From: QNBT01 sp964563335
Lineage (GTDB): Bacteria > Planctomycetota > Phycisphaerae > Sedimentisphaerales > Anaerohalosphaeraceae
Reading direction: 5' to 3'
Assembly (NCBI GenBank): GCA_964563335.1
Contig: CAZLWL010000056.1
Coordinates: 1 to 15,779, forward strand
DNA: 15,779 nt
Each line of letters begins with the position of its first letter. Position 1 is the first letter of the stretch. Positions 5,971 to 13,476 of the stretch are shown piece after piece. The position numbers and the translations under genes are program-made. The notes below the pieces were generated by a model. It was not told the DNA's origin. It was given only the letters and a program-made list of their open reading frames with translations, and did no database searches.

Positions 5971-6058
5971 CAAAAAGCCGCCTGCCGTCCGGATGTGTTG
6001 AGGGGGAGGAGCGGCAGGCGAGCCCTTTCGTTTAGAAAGGAGTTGGCAAATGTTTATG
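5971..6058 (+). other. Candidate structured RNA in the 5769-6246 gap, with alternative pairings over a Shine-Dalgarno
   Basis: This is the best-structured part of a 478-base spacer without a convincing gene. GCCTGCCG and CGGCAGGC (apical loop about 24 bases, extendable by TCC/GGA) are enclosed by AAGGGC (5976-5981) and GCCCTT (6022-6027). A second perfect hairpin, CCTTTC-GTTTA-GAAAGG (6024-6040), shares bases with GCCCTT, so the two cannot form together. The second hairpin buries most of AAAGGAG, which otherwise sits 7 bases before ATG at 6050. That ATG opens only a three-codon frame (MFM, stop). It could be a riboswitch-like leader of the HAD gene about 190 bases downstream or an independent small RNA. 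It does not match any RNA class I know (6S, RNase P, SRP and tmRNA signatures are absent). Confidence 0.35.
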
Positions 6059-6246
6059 TGAGCATTGTAGCACAACGACATCGCCAGGTCAAGCGAAAAA
6101 CGGACTGTCACTCAAATGGCCGGGCCTGATTAGAGATATATTCGGCGGTTGACAAACCGCTGCCGGTGCCAATAATGAGCAGGGAAAAGTAAATCTGATG
6201 GCAAACGCCAAGTCGTATGCGAGTTTTGTTTTAGTATGTTGAGTAA

Positions 6247-6942
6247 ATGTCCATTATGTTAGAGGCGGTGATATTTGATTTTGACGGCGTAATAGCGGAC
6301 TCTGAACCGCTGCACTACATGGCATTCAAAGAGACAGTCAGCCGGTACGGTATCGATCTGCCCAAAGAGCGCTATTATGACGAGTATCTCGGCTATACGG
6401 ACATCGAGTGCACCCAGGCGATCTCGGTGGATTTCGACCTGGGGCTTGATGAGGCAGGCATCGACCAACTGATGCAAGAGAAAACGGAGCTATTTGACAG
6501 GCTGGTGCAAGGCGAAAGCACGATTATTGATGGGGTCTGCGAGTTTGTGGATAGGATTAAGCGAGAGGGCGTTCGCCTGGCCGTGTGTTCCGGTGCGCTG
6601 CTCGGGGATATTGAAATTATGCTGGCCGGGACTGATTTGGCAGATTCGTTTGAAATAGTGGTGGCAGCCGACCACGTTCAGAAAGGCAAACCGGACCCCG
6701 AAGGACTCTTGCTGGTGCTGCAGCGGCTCAATGAAACGGGACCGGAGCAGATTCTGCCAAGCGATTGTGTAGTTATTGAAGACTCACGGTGGGGGCTTGA
6801 GGCGGCGGCAGCGGCCGGGATGCACACCATTGCCGTGGCCAACACATACCCAGCTGAGCAGTTGAAAGGACTGGCACAGAAGATTGTTGACCGATTAGAT
6901 AAACTGACGATGAGCGATTTGCAGAGTATGTGTGCCGGCTGA
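6247..6942 (+). CDS. HAD-superfamily hydrolase (beta-phosphoglucomutase/phosphatase-like, subfamily IA)
   Basis: The 231-residue product carries all four HAD motifs: DFDGV with nucleophile D11 and acid/base D13, VCSG with S115, the lysine in KGKPDP (K148), and VIEDS with E178-D179. The cap insertion after ADSEPLH is the small helical C1 type used by beta-phosphoglucomutases and phosphoglycolate-type phosphatases. The ADSEPLHYMAF segment is most like the PgmB branch, but the substrate cannot be fixed from sequence. It is a soluble cytoplasmic enzyme. ATG 6247 has only a weak upstream Shine-Dalgarno, and ATG 6256 (MLEAVIFDFDG) is an equally good start. It stands alone between the ECF operons and dnaG. 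Two imperfect copies of TAAAA-GCGTTTTT follow its stop, with no clear terminator. Confidence 0.85.
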   Translation: MSIMLEAVIFDFDGVIADSEPLHYMAFKETVSRYGIDLPKERYYDEYLGYTDIECTQAISVDFDLGLDEAGIDQLMQEKTELFDRLVQGESTIIDGVCEFVDRIKREGVRLAVCSGALLGDIEIMLAGTDLADSFEIVVAADHVQKGKPDPEGLLLVLQRLNETGPEQILPSDCVVIEDSRWGLEAAAAAGMHTIAVANTYPAEQLKGLAQKIVDRLDKLTMSDLQSMCAG

Positions 6943-7025
6943 GAGGTGTCTTATTGTACCAAGTGTCCGATGCTACTTAAAACGGCGTTTTTAGGTGCTG
7001 TAAAAGCGTTTTTGTAGGGGTTGAC

Positions 7026-7053
7026 TTGACGTTTTGACGAATCCTGCTATACT
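7026..7053 (+). promoter_or_regulatory. Sigma-70-type promoter for dnaG-rpoD
   Basis: TTGACG (7026-7031), a 16-base spacer and TATACT (7048-7053) form a near-consensus housekeeping promoter. It would start RNA near 7060, about 140 bases before dnaG. A second -35-like TTGACT overlaps at 7021-7026 but is too far from the -10. Confidence 0.7.
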
Positions 7054-7058
7054 TTAAT

Positions 7059-7164
7059 GACCACTCCCTTACCGCCAGTTTGCCGGCTAATGGTTCGGCA
7101 AGAGGAGCTATTGGAGTGTCGGCTCGTCTGCGTGAGGGATGTCGTGGTCTCATGGAGGAGTGGT
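7059..7164 (+). other. Structured 5' leader of dnaG-rpoD with two competing long-range stems
   Basis: The first bases of the predicted transcript, ACCACTCC (7060-7067), pair perfectly with GGAGTGGT (7157-7164). The overlapping GACCAC (7059-7064) can instead pair with GTGGTC (7144-7149). An internal TGCCG/CGGCA hairpin lies between. A 12-codon frame (MEEWCGSSLMEY) runs 7152-7190 and ends right at the dnaG Shine-Dalgarno. This could regulate the operon by alternative folding or leader translation; evidence is pairing alone. Confidence 0.3.
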
Positions 7165-7200
7165 GTGGGTCGAGTTTAATGGAGTATTAGAGGACATGGA

Positions 7201-9018
7201 GTGGACGTGTCGGTAAAGTTCGACAACAGCATAATCAGCCAGATACAACAGGCTACCGATATTGTAGATGTAGTATCAGAGCACTTGAGCCTTGCAAAAA
7301 AGGGCAAGGAGTGGGTGGGGCTGTGTCCGTTCCATGCCGACCATAAGCCGAGTCTGAACGTCAATCCTGTAAAGCAGATATTCAAGTGCTTCGCCTGCGG
7401 GGCTGGGGGCGATGTGTTCAAGTTCGTGCAGCTTAGGGAGAATGTGGGCTTCGCCGACGCTGTTGAGCGGCTGGCGCAGCGGGCCGGGATCAAACTGGAG
7501 CCGTTGAGGCAAAGACGAAAAAGGAGTGATAAAGATGATGCCGGCCCAAAGCATGTGGCCCAGGTCAATGTGTGGGCGCAAAAGCTATGGCTCAATAATC
7601 TCTACCATAAGCAACACGGTGCAAAGGTGCGCAAATACATCAAGCAGCGACAGATAAGCGGCGAATCGACGAAAGAGTGGGGCCTTGGCCTTGCTTTGGA
7701 CGGCTGGGAGGACCTTGTCGGAAAGGCAAAGGCAGCCGACATCTCCGAGAAGCGTCTGTTGGATGCCGGACTTGTGGTCTCCAAGGACGGCGGCGTGGTC
7801 TATGACAAGTTCCGCAATCGGCTGATGTTTCCCATTCTGGATGTAACAGGCAGGGTCGTCGGCTTCGGGGGTAGAACTTTAGGCGAGAAAGAGGCGAAGT
7901 ACATGAACTCGCCGACGACGGTACTGTTCGATAAAAGCACCTCTGTGTATGGGCTGGACAAGGCGCGCCACGAAATCGTTTCAAGCGGCACCGCCGTTGT
8001 TGTTGAAGGTTATACAGATGTGATAATGGCTCATCAATTCGGCTGCCGCAACGTCGTAGCGACCTTAGGGACGAGTTTTACGTCCGGTCACGCCAGAATA
8101 CTGCGGCGATACGCCAAGCGCATCGTGCTGGTCTTCGACAGCGACGTTGCAGGTGCCGCCGCTGCCAACAGGGCACTCGAGGTTTGCCTTGCAGAGCGGA
8201 TTGATATCAAATTGGCGTTTGTGCCGGAAGGGAAAGACCCCTGCGACTTCCTGCTGACCTCCGGACGGGATGCATTTGATAAGGTTGTCGCCGGCGCCGT
8301 CGATGTGATGGAGTTCAAGTGGCAAAGACTTGTCAGCGGTCTTGGCGATAGTGATAACTTTGCGGACAAGCGAGCGGCAATAGAAGAGTATTTGCGGACG
8401 GTCGCCACAGCGATAAGAAGCGGCAGGTGTGACCCGCTGGCGAGGGGACTGATAGTCAGCAAGTTGAGCGGGATAATAGGTCTTTCGGGCAATCAGATAA
8501 ACCGGGAGCTGGCCAGGCTCACAGCGAGACTTGCCAGAGGCGATAGTTTTGCAGTGCAAAATCAAAAGGTAGTCAGTACGGATTTGCCGGACAGCCTTTT
8601 TGCAAGGGCCCAGCGGGAGATATTAGAGGTATTGCTCAATGAACCAGGACTCTTCGAGAGCGTAACAGGGAAAGTTACAGTTGAAGATTTTGATGAGAAT
8701 ACATTGCGGGAAATTGCCCGGGTAGTGTTTGACTCATTGGCGAGATCCGAGAAAGCGACGTTGGCCCAATTATTGAGCAGGCTTGAATCAGTCCAGGCCG
8801 GCAGCGCTATTGTTGAGATGGCCCAGGCGGGCGCCGAAAAGGGCAATTTTATAGAGCGGCTTGAGGAGGCATTAAATGTTGTTGCCGGTCATATCCAGGA
8901 CATTGAGAAAGGCAGGATGAAGAGCACTCTGAGCGATGATGACACGGAGTCTCTGCGTAAGATTAATGAAATACTGCCGAGAACGAACAGACGTAATCCG
9001 GGGATGATGCCTGCGTAG
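7201..9018 (+). CDS. dnaG: DNA primase DnaG
   Basis: DnaG makes the RNA primers for replication-fork DNA synthesis, in partnership with the replicative helicase. The 605-residue protein shows the family domains in order. The N-terminal CHC2 zinc finger uses C42, H45, C63 and C66. The RNA-polymerase-like core includes FRNRLMFPI at 204-212. The Toprim fold has VVEGYTDVI (E269) and the metal-binding FDSDVAG (D313, D315), followed by DPCDFL. The C-terminal helicase-interaction region (about 450-600) is less conserved, as usual. The start is GTG 7201 with AGAGGA six bases upstream; GTG 7207 is possible. It is the first gene of a two-gene macromolecular-synthesis operon with rpoD; rpsU, often upstream in other phyla, is absent here. 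Confidence 0.96.
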   Translation: MDVSVKFDNSIISQIQQATDIVDVVSEHLSLAKKGKEWVGLCPFHADHKPSLNVNPVKQIFKCFACGAGGDVFKFVQLRENVGFADAVERLAQRAGIKLEPLRQRRKRSDKDDAGPKHVAQVNVWAQKLWLNNLYHKQHGAKVRKYIKQRQISGESTKEWGLGLALDGWEDLVGKAKAADISEKRLLDAGLVVSKDGGVVYDKFRNRLMFPILDVTGRVVGFGGRTLGEKEAKYMNSPTTVLFDKSTSVYGLDKARHEIVSSGTAVVVEGYTDVIMAHQFGCRNVVATLGTSFTSGHARILRRYAKRIVLVFDSDVAGAAAANRALEVCLAERIDIKLAFVPEGKDPCDFLLTSGRDAFDKVVAGAVDVMEFKWQRLVSGLGDSDNFADKRAAIEEYLRTVATAIRSGRCDPLARGLIVSKLSGIIGLSGNQINRELARLTARLARGDSFAVQNQKVVSTDLPDSLFARAQREILEVLLNEPGLFESVTGKVTVEDFDENTLREIARVVFDSLARSEKATLAQLLSRLESVQAGSAIVEMAQAGAEKGNFIERLEEALNVVAGHIQDIEKGRMKSTLSDDDTESLRKINEILPRTNRRNPGMMPA

Positions 9019-9072
9019 GCAGGCGGGCCGGGTGGCTAAAGAATTGAACGGGATTTTTTTGGACAGCCAATA

Positions 9073-10896
9073 GTGGCAAGAAAAAGAAAGACAAAAGCCA
9101 TGGGCACAACGAAGAGCACAGGTGATGCATCAACAAAGGCGGCTGGGGCCAAATGGCAAACGGGTGTTGCCAAGACGAGGGTCGAGCAACCGCCCATCTC
9201 CGCCAACAGGCGTGCTATCCGTGAAAAGCTGGCGGAGGCGGCTATCAAGGCGCTGGTCAAAAAGGGCAGGAAGAAGGGCTATCTGACCTACGAGGAGATG
9301 AATGCGGACCTGCCTAATGAGGCGATATCGCCCAATCGCCTTGACAGTCTGCTGATGACGCTGGACGACCTCGGGGTGCAGCTTCTTGACGAGGCGGACC
9401 TGGCCAAACGGGAGCAGGAAGATTTCGCCGAAAGCGACGCGGGTCCTGCGCAGGCAAAGGACGCAGGTGCCAAGGCGGACCGGATTCTTGAGCGTGAACT
9501 TGCCGAGGGGGAAGCCAAGCGTATAGATGACCCGATTAGGATGTACCTGACTCAGATGGGCGAGATACCGCTGCTTTCGCGTGAGGAGGAAATAAATCTC
9601 GCACGCAAGATTGAGCTGACTCGTCTGGCGTTCAGAAGGAAGGTGCTCGAGAGCGACTATTGCGCCCGAAGCGCCGAAGAGATCCTGCAGCAGGTGCACG
9701 ATGGGACGCTGCCGTTCGACAGAACGATGAAGATGAGTTCCACAGAGAACCTGGTCAGGGCGGTGGTGAAGAAACGTCTGCCTCAGAATCTGGGCACGGC
9801 AAACGAGCTGCTTGAGCGAAATACGGCCATGTTTGAAAAGTCGATGGATAACGGCGACCTCGCCGAGGCGAGGAAGTATCTCAAGCAGATTCACCGCAAC
9901 AGACGGAAGATTGCCACTTTGCTTGAGGAGCTCAGCCTGCGAACCGACAGGATTCAACAGATGATGAAGAAGCTGCAGGCCATCAGCAGGAAGATGCACC
10001 AGTTGGCCGAGATAATCGAGGCCGGGGCCAACAGGGAATATACGCCCGAGGATATTGATGCGATGAGGCAGGAGCTTCGGGGTCTGCAGGACCTGGTGCT
10101 GGAAACGCCGAAGCAGCTTGATAAAAGGCTGCGCGCCATTGAAACGGTTAATATCCAGTACGAAGATACCAAGCGCAATCTTTCAGGAGGGAATCTGCGG
10201 CTGGTGGTCTCTATCGCCAAGAAGTACCGCAACAGGGGCCTTAGCTTTCTGGATATTATTCAGGAAGGCAACACCGGCCTTATGCGGGCGGTGGACAAGT
10301 ACGAGTACCGCAGGGGCTATAAGTTCAGCACGTACGCTACGTGGTGGATAAGGCAGGCAATAACGCGGGCGATTGCCGACCATGCGCGCACGATTCGCAT
10401 ACCGGTGCACATGATAGAGACGATGAGCAAGCTGCGCCAGGTCAGTAAGCTGCTGCTGCAGGATCTCGGCAGAGAGCCGATGATTGAGGAGATTGCCAAG
10501 CAGGCCGAGATGAGCGTGGCCGAGACTCGCAGGGTCTTGAAGATTTCCAAGCACCCCTTCAGTCTGGATAGACCCATCGGCGAAAGCGAAGACAGCTACT
10601 TCGGCGATTTCATCGAGGATGAAACGGTCGATTCGCCGGTGCAGTCGGCCACTCAGGAGATGCTAAAGGACAGGATTGAGCACGTGCTCAAAACCCTGAC
10701 CTATCGCGAGCGGGAGATTATCAAGCTGCGATACGGTATCGGCGACGGTTACACATATACCCTCGAAGAGGTCGGCAGGATATTCAAGGTAACCCGCGAG
10801 CGCGTCAGACAGGTCGAAGCAAAGGCCATTCGCAAATTGCAGCACCCCGTCCGCTCACGAAAACTCGAAGGATTCATGGACCACCAGACGTTGTAG
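9073..10896 (+). CDS. rpoD: Primary RNA polymerase sigma factor RpoD (sigma-70/SigA)
   Basis: This is the housekeeping sigma factor that directs core RNA polymerase to -35/-10 promoters. The 607-residue protein is a full group 1 sigma. A basic N-terminal tail precedes region 1.1 (about 44-107). Region 1.2 is at 152-181 (DDPIRMYLTQMGEIPLLSREEE). A long helical non-conserved insert spans about 182-365. Region 2 is at 373-443 with the RpoD-box-like NLRLVVSIAKKY and YKFSTYATWWIRQAI. Region 3 is at 445-520 and region 4 at 530-600 with VTRERVRQVEAKAIRKL. GTG 9073 follows an in-frame TAG directly, so it is the most upstream start. No strong Shine-Dalgarno is seen, and ATG 9100 is an alternative. It lies 54 bases after dnaG without an obvious terminator between, so the two are co-transcribed. 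Confidence 0.96.
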   Translation: MARKRKTKAMGTTKSTGDASTKAAGAKWQTGVAKTRVEQPPISANRRAIREKLAEAAIKALVKKGRKKGYLTYEEMNADLPNEAISPNRLDSLLMTLDDLGVQLLDEADLAKREQEDFAESDAGPAQAKDAGAKADRILERELAEGEAKRIDDPIRMYLTQMGEIPLLSREEEINLARKIELTRLAFRRKVLESDYCARSAEEILQQVHDGTLPFDRTMKMSSTENLVRAVVKKRLPQNLGTANELLERNTAMFEKSMDNGDLAEARKYLKQIHRNRRKIATLLEELSLRTDRIQQMMKKLQAISRKMHQLAEIIEAGANREYTPEDIDAMRQELRGLQDLVLETPKQLDKRLRAIETVNIQYEDTKRNLSGGNLRLVVSIAKKYRNRGLSFLDIIQEGNTGLMRAVDKYEYRRGYKFSTYATWWIRQAITRAIADHARTIRIPVHMIETMSKLRQVSKLLLQDLGREPMIEEIAKQAEMSVAETRRVLKISKHPFSLDRPIGESEDSYFGDFIEDETVDSPVQSATQEMLKDRIEHVLKTLTYREREIIKLRYGIGDGYTYTLEEVGRIFKVTRERVRQVEAKAIRKLQHPVRSRKLEGFMDHQTL

Positions 10897-10920
10897 TCGC
10901 CGTGTCTTTGTCTTGAGTGG

Positions 10921-11859
10921 CTATTTCCTTAGTGGTTTGTAGGATTGTGTGGGGTGGTCGCCGATGGTGTTTGTGAGGGTGCCTAAGTTTTCAATCGTGC
11001 ACTGGATTTTGTCGCCGGGCTGTAAAAATTCACCTGTTGCCATCGCGACCCCTTCGGGTGTGCCGGTGGCAATCACATCACCGGGCTCTAAGGTCATAAG
11101 AAAACTCAAAAATGACACTATATCGGCGACGGTGAAAATCATCTTCGAGGTGTTGGCCTTTTGCCGGACTCGGCCGTTGACGGAAAGCTTAATGTCAAGG
11201 GCCCCAACATCGTCGATTTCATCTGCGGTTGTAAGGTACGGCCCAAAAGGCAAAAAGCCATCGGCCCACTTGCCGTTCAGCCAGTCGAAGAACTCATCCC
11301 ACGGCCGCTCCTTTCGGTTTTCCTTGAAGGTTACGCTGCGTGCCGAGATATCGTTTGCGATTGAGTAACCGGCGACATAATCAAGCGCCTCAGCAGGCGG
11401 CACGCAATTGGCTGCTTTTCCAATTATCACGGCCAGTTCGACTTCGTAATCTATCTGCTCGCTGAAAGCCGGCCAGGGTATTTCTGTATTCGGCCCTGTG
11501 ATAACGGTCGTCGGCATCAAAAAAGGCCTTGGCACAGTGGAACTTCGTGGTGATTCGGTAAGGCCGAGCTTCAGGCCGCCTTCTATAATATGTTTTTCGT
11601 AGTTGCCCGCTAAGCCGATGACCTTGCCCGGCCGAGGTATCGGCGCGAGAAGCTTTACTTCGTCGATTTGAAGAAAATCCCCGGCAGAATCGGCAAGGCC
11701 GGCAATCTCAGCCATCGCCGAATCGCCCTTTGCGAGTATTTCCTTGATGCTGCGAGGTGCCTCTTTACCTTTGGCGGCCGAGCCGATGTCTATAACACCC
11801 TTTTCGGTGATTATCCCGCAGGATATTTGGCCCTTGTGCAAATATGTTGCTAACTTCAT
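10921..11859 (-). CDS. Fumarylacetoacetate hydrolase (FAH) family protein
   Basis: The 312-residue product has the FAH-family C-terminal catalytic fold: LAGNYEKHIIEGG (85-95, the usual GLNYxxHxxE), metal ligands E139 and E141 in YEVELAVIIG, D170 in NDISARS, and GDVIATGTPEGV near the end. The N-terminal 75 residues form the small family-typical domain. Members cleave or isomerise beta-diketo acids such as acylpyruvates, 2-hydroxyhepta-2,4-dienedioate or ureidoglycolate; the substrate cannot be told here and no pathway genes are adjacent. ATG 11859 has AAAGG six bases upstream. A TTGTTC-N17-TATAAA match (11896 to 11868) could be its promoter but would leave almost no leader, so I do not list it separately. 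The gene converges on rpoD with 24 bases between stop codons and no visible terminator. Confidence 0.88.
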   Translation of the reverse strand: MKLATYLHKGQISCGIITEKGVIDIGSAAKGKEAPRSIKEILAKGDSAMAEIAGLADSAGDFLQIDEVKLLAPIPRPGKVIGLAGNYEKHIIEGGLKLGLTESPRSSTVPRPFLMPTTVITGPNTEIPWPAFSEQIDYEVELAVIIGKAANCVPPAEALDYVAGYSIANDISARSVTFKENRKERPWDEFFDWLNGKWADGFLPFGPYLTTADEIDDVGALDIKLSVNGRVRQKANTSKMIFTVADIVSFLSFLMTLEPGDVIATGTPEGVAMATGEFLQPGDKIQCTIENLGTLTNTIGDHPTQSYKPLRK

Positions 11860-11942
11860 GTGTGGCCTTTATACTTGTGTCGATTTTAATGAACAAATGT
11901 TAACAAAAATTGCTTGAAATTACAACCAGATAAGTATTTAAT

Positions 11943-11980
11943 AGTCCGTAGTTTGTAGTAGTTCGTAGTTGGGGGGGGGG
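11943..11980. repeat. GTAGTT-type simple repeat ending in a G10 homopolymer
   Basis: AGTCCGTAGTTTGTAGTAGT and the following TCGTAGTT are irregular copies of a GTAGTYY unit, and run directly into ten consecutive G (11971-11980). The tract ends 27 bases before the ATG of the next gene, within its leader or promoter. Homopolymers of this length slip during replication, so it may vary in length. Confidence 0.6.
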
Positions 11981-12007
11981 CAGTGAGCGAGCGGAAAGGA
12001 TACTGCG

Positions 12008-12787
12008 ATGAGCTTAAAGGAGTTGTGGGCAAAGGTAGATACCTGGTGGACCAGTCGCGATAATCGCCGCGTTGATTCTTACGTGGCTGTGGATGAAGAT
12101 GGGTTGATCCGTGATGATGCCGCGGTGGTCACGGTGCAAGCCGATGGCAAAAGGCCCAAGACGGGCGGACTCGAAATTGTCAAAAAGGGCGGCGGGCTCG
12201 ACAGAAAAGAAAACGTCGAGATGTTAGGCAAGGCCTTTGACAGCCTGATTAACCAGTTGAGCGGCATAAACGAGCACTTAGACAGGCAAATCGCCCAGCA
12301 CGAAAAACTCATGCAGCGAATAGATGAGTTGCCGGGTCTGCTGGAAAATATCCCCGACTCGGTACGGAATCAGAAGCAGTTGGTTGACGGGTTGATTGAG
12401 CAATTGCAGGGCAAGGCCCTTAAAGAGCAGCAGTTCGTGGATATCGTTGGAAAGATACCCGCTGAGAGCGCCAAGCAGACCCACGCGCTTGTCGATATGA
12501 ATCAAAAACTTTCCGTCGCTGCCGATATCGATGCGCAGATAAACGAAAACTTCAACAAGTTCAACCAGACTCTGGGCAAGCTGGACACCGACACCGTCAG
12601 CCAGACCGACAGTATTATGCAGATGAGCAAGACCTTCGCCGCCAGCGACAGGCACCTTAAATACGTCATGAGCCGCCAGAACAAACGCTTCCTGTGGGTC
12701 TTCTCAATCGCAATGGGTATATGTGTCTTTGCGATTATCGTTCTGGCTGCTGCGGTCCTGTTGCTTATGAACAATCTCAAGGCCTGA
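12008..12787 (+). CDS. Tail-anchored coiled-coil membrane protein, unknown function
   Basis: I do not recognise this 259-residue protein. Residues 1-65 are polar with two Trp near the start (ELWAKVDTWW). About 68-220 are almost entirely helical with heptad-like spacing of Leu/Ile/Met and many Gln/Asn, suggesting a long coiled coil. Residues about 229-254 form one strongly hydrophobic helix preceded by RQNKR, and only a few residues follow it. No signal peptide is present, so the topology should be a cytoplasmic coiled coil anchored by a C-terminal transmembrane segment. ATG 12008 has AAAGGA about 8 bases upstream. The neighbours (FAH gene on the other strand, B12 riboswitch downstream) give no functional hint. 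Weak resemblance to methyl-accepting or tethering proteins is compositional only. Confidence 0.75.
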   Translation: MSLKELWAKVDTWWTSRDNRRVDSYVAVDEDGLIRDDAAVVTVQADGKRPKTGGLEIVKKGGGLDRKENVEMLGKAFDSLINQLSGINEHLDRQIAQHEKLMQRIDELPGLLENIPDSVRNQKQLVDGLIEQLQGKALKEQQFVDIVGKIPAESAKQTHALVDMNQKLSVAADIDAQINENFNKFNQTLGKLDTDTVSQTDSIMQMSKTFAASDRHLKYVMSRQNKRFLWVFSIAMGICVFAIIVLAAAVLLLMNNLKA

Positions 12788-12799
12788 GGTCTTGTCGTC

Positions 12800-12818
12800 A
12801 AATGATGCGGTCATTTTT
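12800..12818 (+). terminator. Weak possible terminator after the tail-anchored protein gene
   Basis: AAATGA-TGCGG-TCATTT followed by two more T forms a 6-bp, A/T-rich hairpin 13 bases after the stop codon. The stem is weak, so termination here would be inefficient. Confidence 0.3.
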
Positions 12819-12872
12819 GTTGGTCAAAAGAGACGTTAACACAATCGTCCTGGTAAATTTTAGATTTTTTTC

Positions 12873-12901
12873 TTGATGATGGTCGGCGGGTGTGGTAGAA
12901 G
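12873..12901 (+). promoter_or_regulatory. Possible promoter for the cobalamin riboswitch transcript
   Basis: TTGATG (12873-12878), a 17-base spacer and TAGAAG (12896-12901) would start RNA near 12908, about 30 bases before the riboswitch. The -10 match is only moderate. Confidence 0.35.
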
Positions 12902-12939
12902 ATTAACAGTTGGCTCTTTTTGGAAAGTTCATAGTCGGC

Positions 12940-13196
12940 AACAGGTTTGAAAATCACCCGATTTTCGGATATTCAAATGGGAACGCGGTTAAAGTCCGCG
13001 ACGGTCGCGCCGCTGTAAGCGTCCGTTGCGGCCGGAGTTATATTACATCCGGTCGCAAACCCGCCGGATACTATGCCACTGTTCAGCGCTGATCTGAGTC
13101 ACGTAGGGTGCGAAATATCGCACCAGTTAACTAAGATTAGCGCGGGATGGGAAGGCGTCCGGCGGCAGGATGCAAGTCAGAAAACCTGCCTGTTGA
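12940..13196 (+). promoter_or_regulatory. Cobalamin (B12) riboswitch
   Basis: The conserved blocks of the AdoCbl/cobalamin riboswitch occur in order and at normal spacing. They are GGT near 12944, ATGGGAACGCGGT followed by GTCCGCGAC, GCGCCGCTGTAAGC (13007-13020), ATGCCACTG (13073-13081), GGATGGGAAGGCG (13145-13157), and the B12 box GCAAGTCAGAAAACCTGCC (13172-13190). Variable helices also fold well: GCGGCCGGA with TCCGGTCGC, and GGTGCG-AAATAT-CGCACC. Binding of a cobalamin is known to lower expression of downstream genes. A strong intrinsic terminator 110 bases further on points to transcriptional control. The controlled genes are the three exported-protein genes from 13477 onward. Confidence 0.95.
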
Positions 13197-13305
13197 GCGT
13201 GCATAACTCGTGTTGTTCTCGCGATTTGGGACAGCGAATGTTAACGGTCTGTTTGCCACGGACGAACGCAAGCGGAGTCGTTGAAATATAACAGGCCAAT
13301 ACCAG

Positions 13306-13340
13306 CCGTCGCTTCCTTCGCGGGAGCGGCGGTTTTTTTA
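13306..13340 (+). terminator. Intrinsic terminator in the cobalamin riboswitch expression platform
   Basis: CCGTCGCTTCC and GGGAGCGGCGG form an 11-bp stem (two G-U pairs) around a TTCGC loop, followed by seven T. It lies between the B12 box and the first gene, where a riboswitch-controlled terminator would be expected. I could not identify a convincing antiterminator partner by eye. It might instead be a constitutive end for transcripts from upstream. Confidence 0.85.
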
Positions 13341-13401
13341 TTGTTTAAGCCCTCGCGTTAAGGGCAAAAGAAAACGCAGAAAGGAGACCTGCTCCGGAAC
13401 C

Positions 13402-13417
13402 TAACAGTCAACTGTTA
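13402..13417. promoter_or_regulatory. Perfect inverted repeat in the leader of the B12 cassette
   Basis: TAACAGT-CA-ACTGTTA is a perfect 7+2+7 palindrome about 60 bases upstream of the PEP-CTERM gene and after the terminator. It may be an operator for an additional regulator or a small RNA hairpin. No T tract follows. Confidence 0.35.
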
Positions 13418-13476
13418 TAGGAACTCGAAACCGAATAGACGTATTTTTACAATTTTTGAAAGGAAGGCGTAAAGGG

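Noticed and set aside
5947..6129. 60-codon plus-strand frame
   Set aside because: It is basic and low in hydrophobic residues with no Shine-Dalgarno at its start; the sequence is better explained by RNA hairpins.
5769..6246. Known housekeeping RNA (6S, RNase P, SRP, tmRNA) or tRNA
   Set aside because: None of the hallmark sequences of those RNAs (for example a T-loop GGTTCRA, GAGGAAAGTCC or the SRP GGAAGGAAGCA loop) was found on either strand.
9130..9999. Long open frame on the minus strand opposite rpoD (289 codons)
   Set aside because: It lies wholly antisense to clearly conserved rpoD, shows no recognisable domain, and is expected from the codon bias of the sense gene.
10897..10920. Shared terminator between rpoD and the FAH gene
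   Set aside because: The 24-base gap contains no inverted repeat with a T tract.
12910..13291. Short plus-strand frames at 12910-13092 and 13073-13291
   Set aside because: They fall inside the cobalamin riboswitch and its expression platform and translate to sequence without protein-like features.
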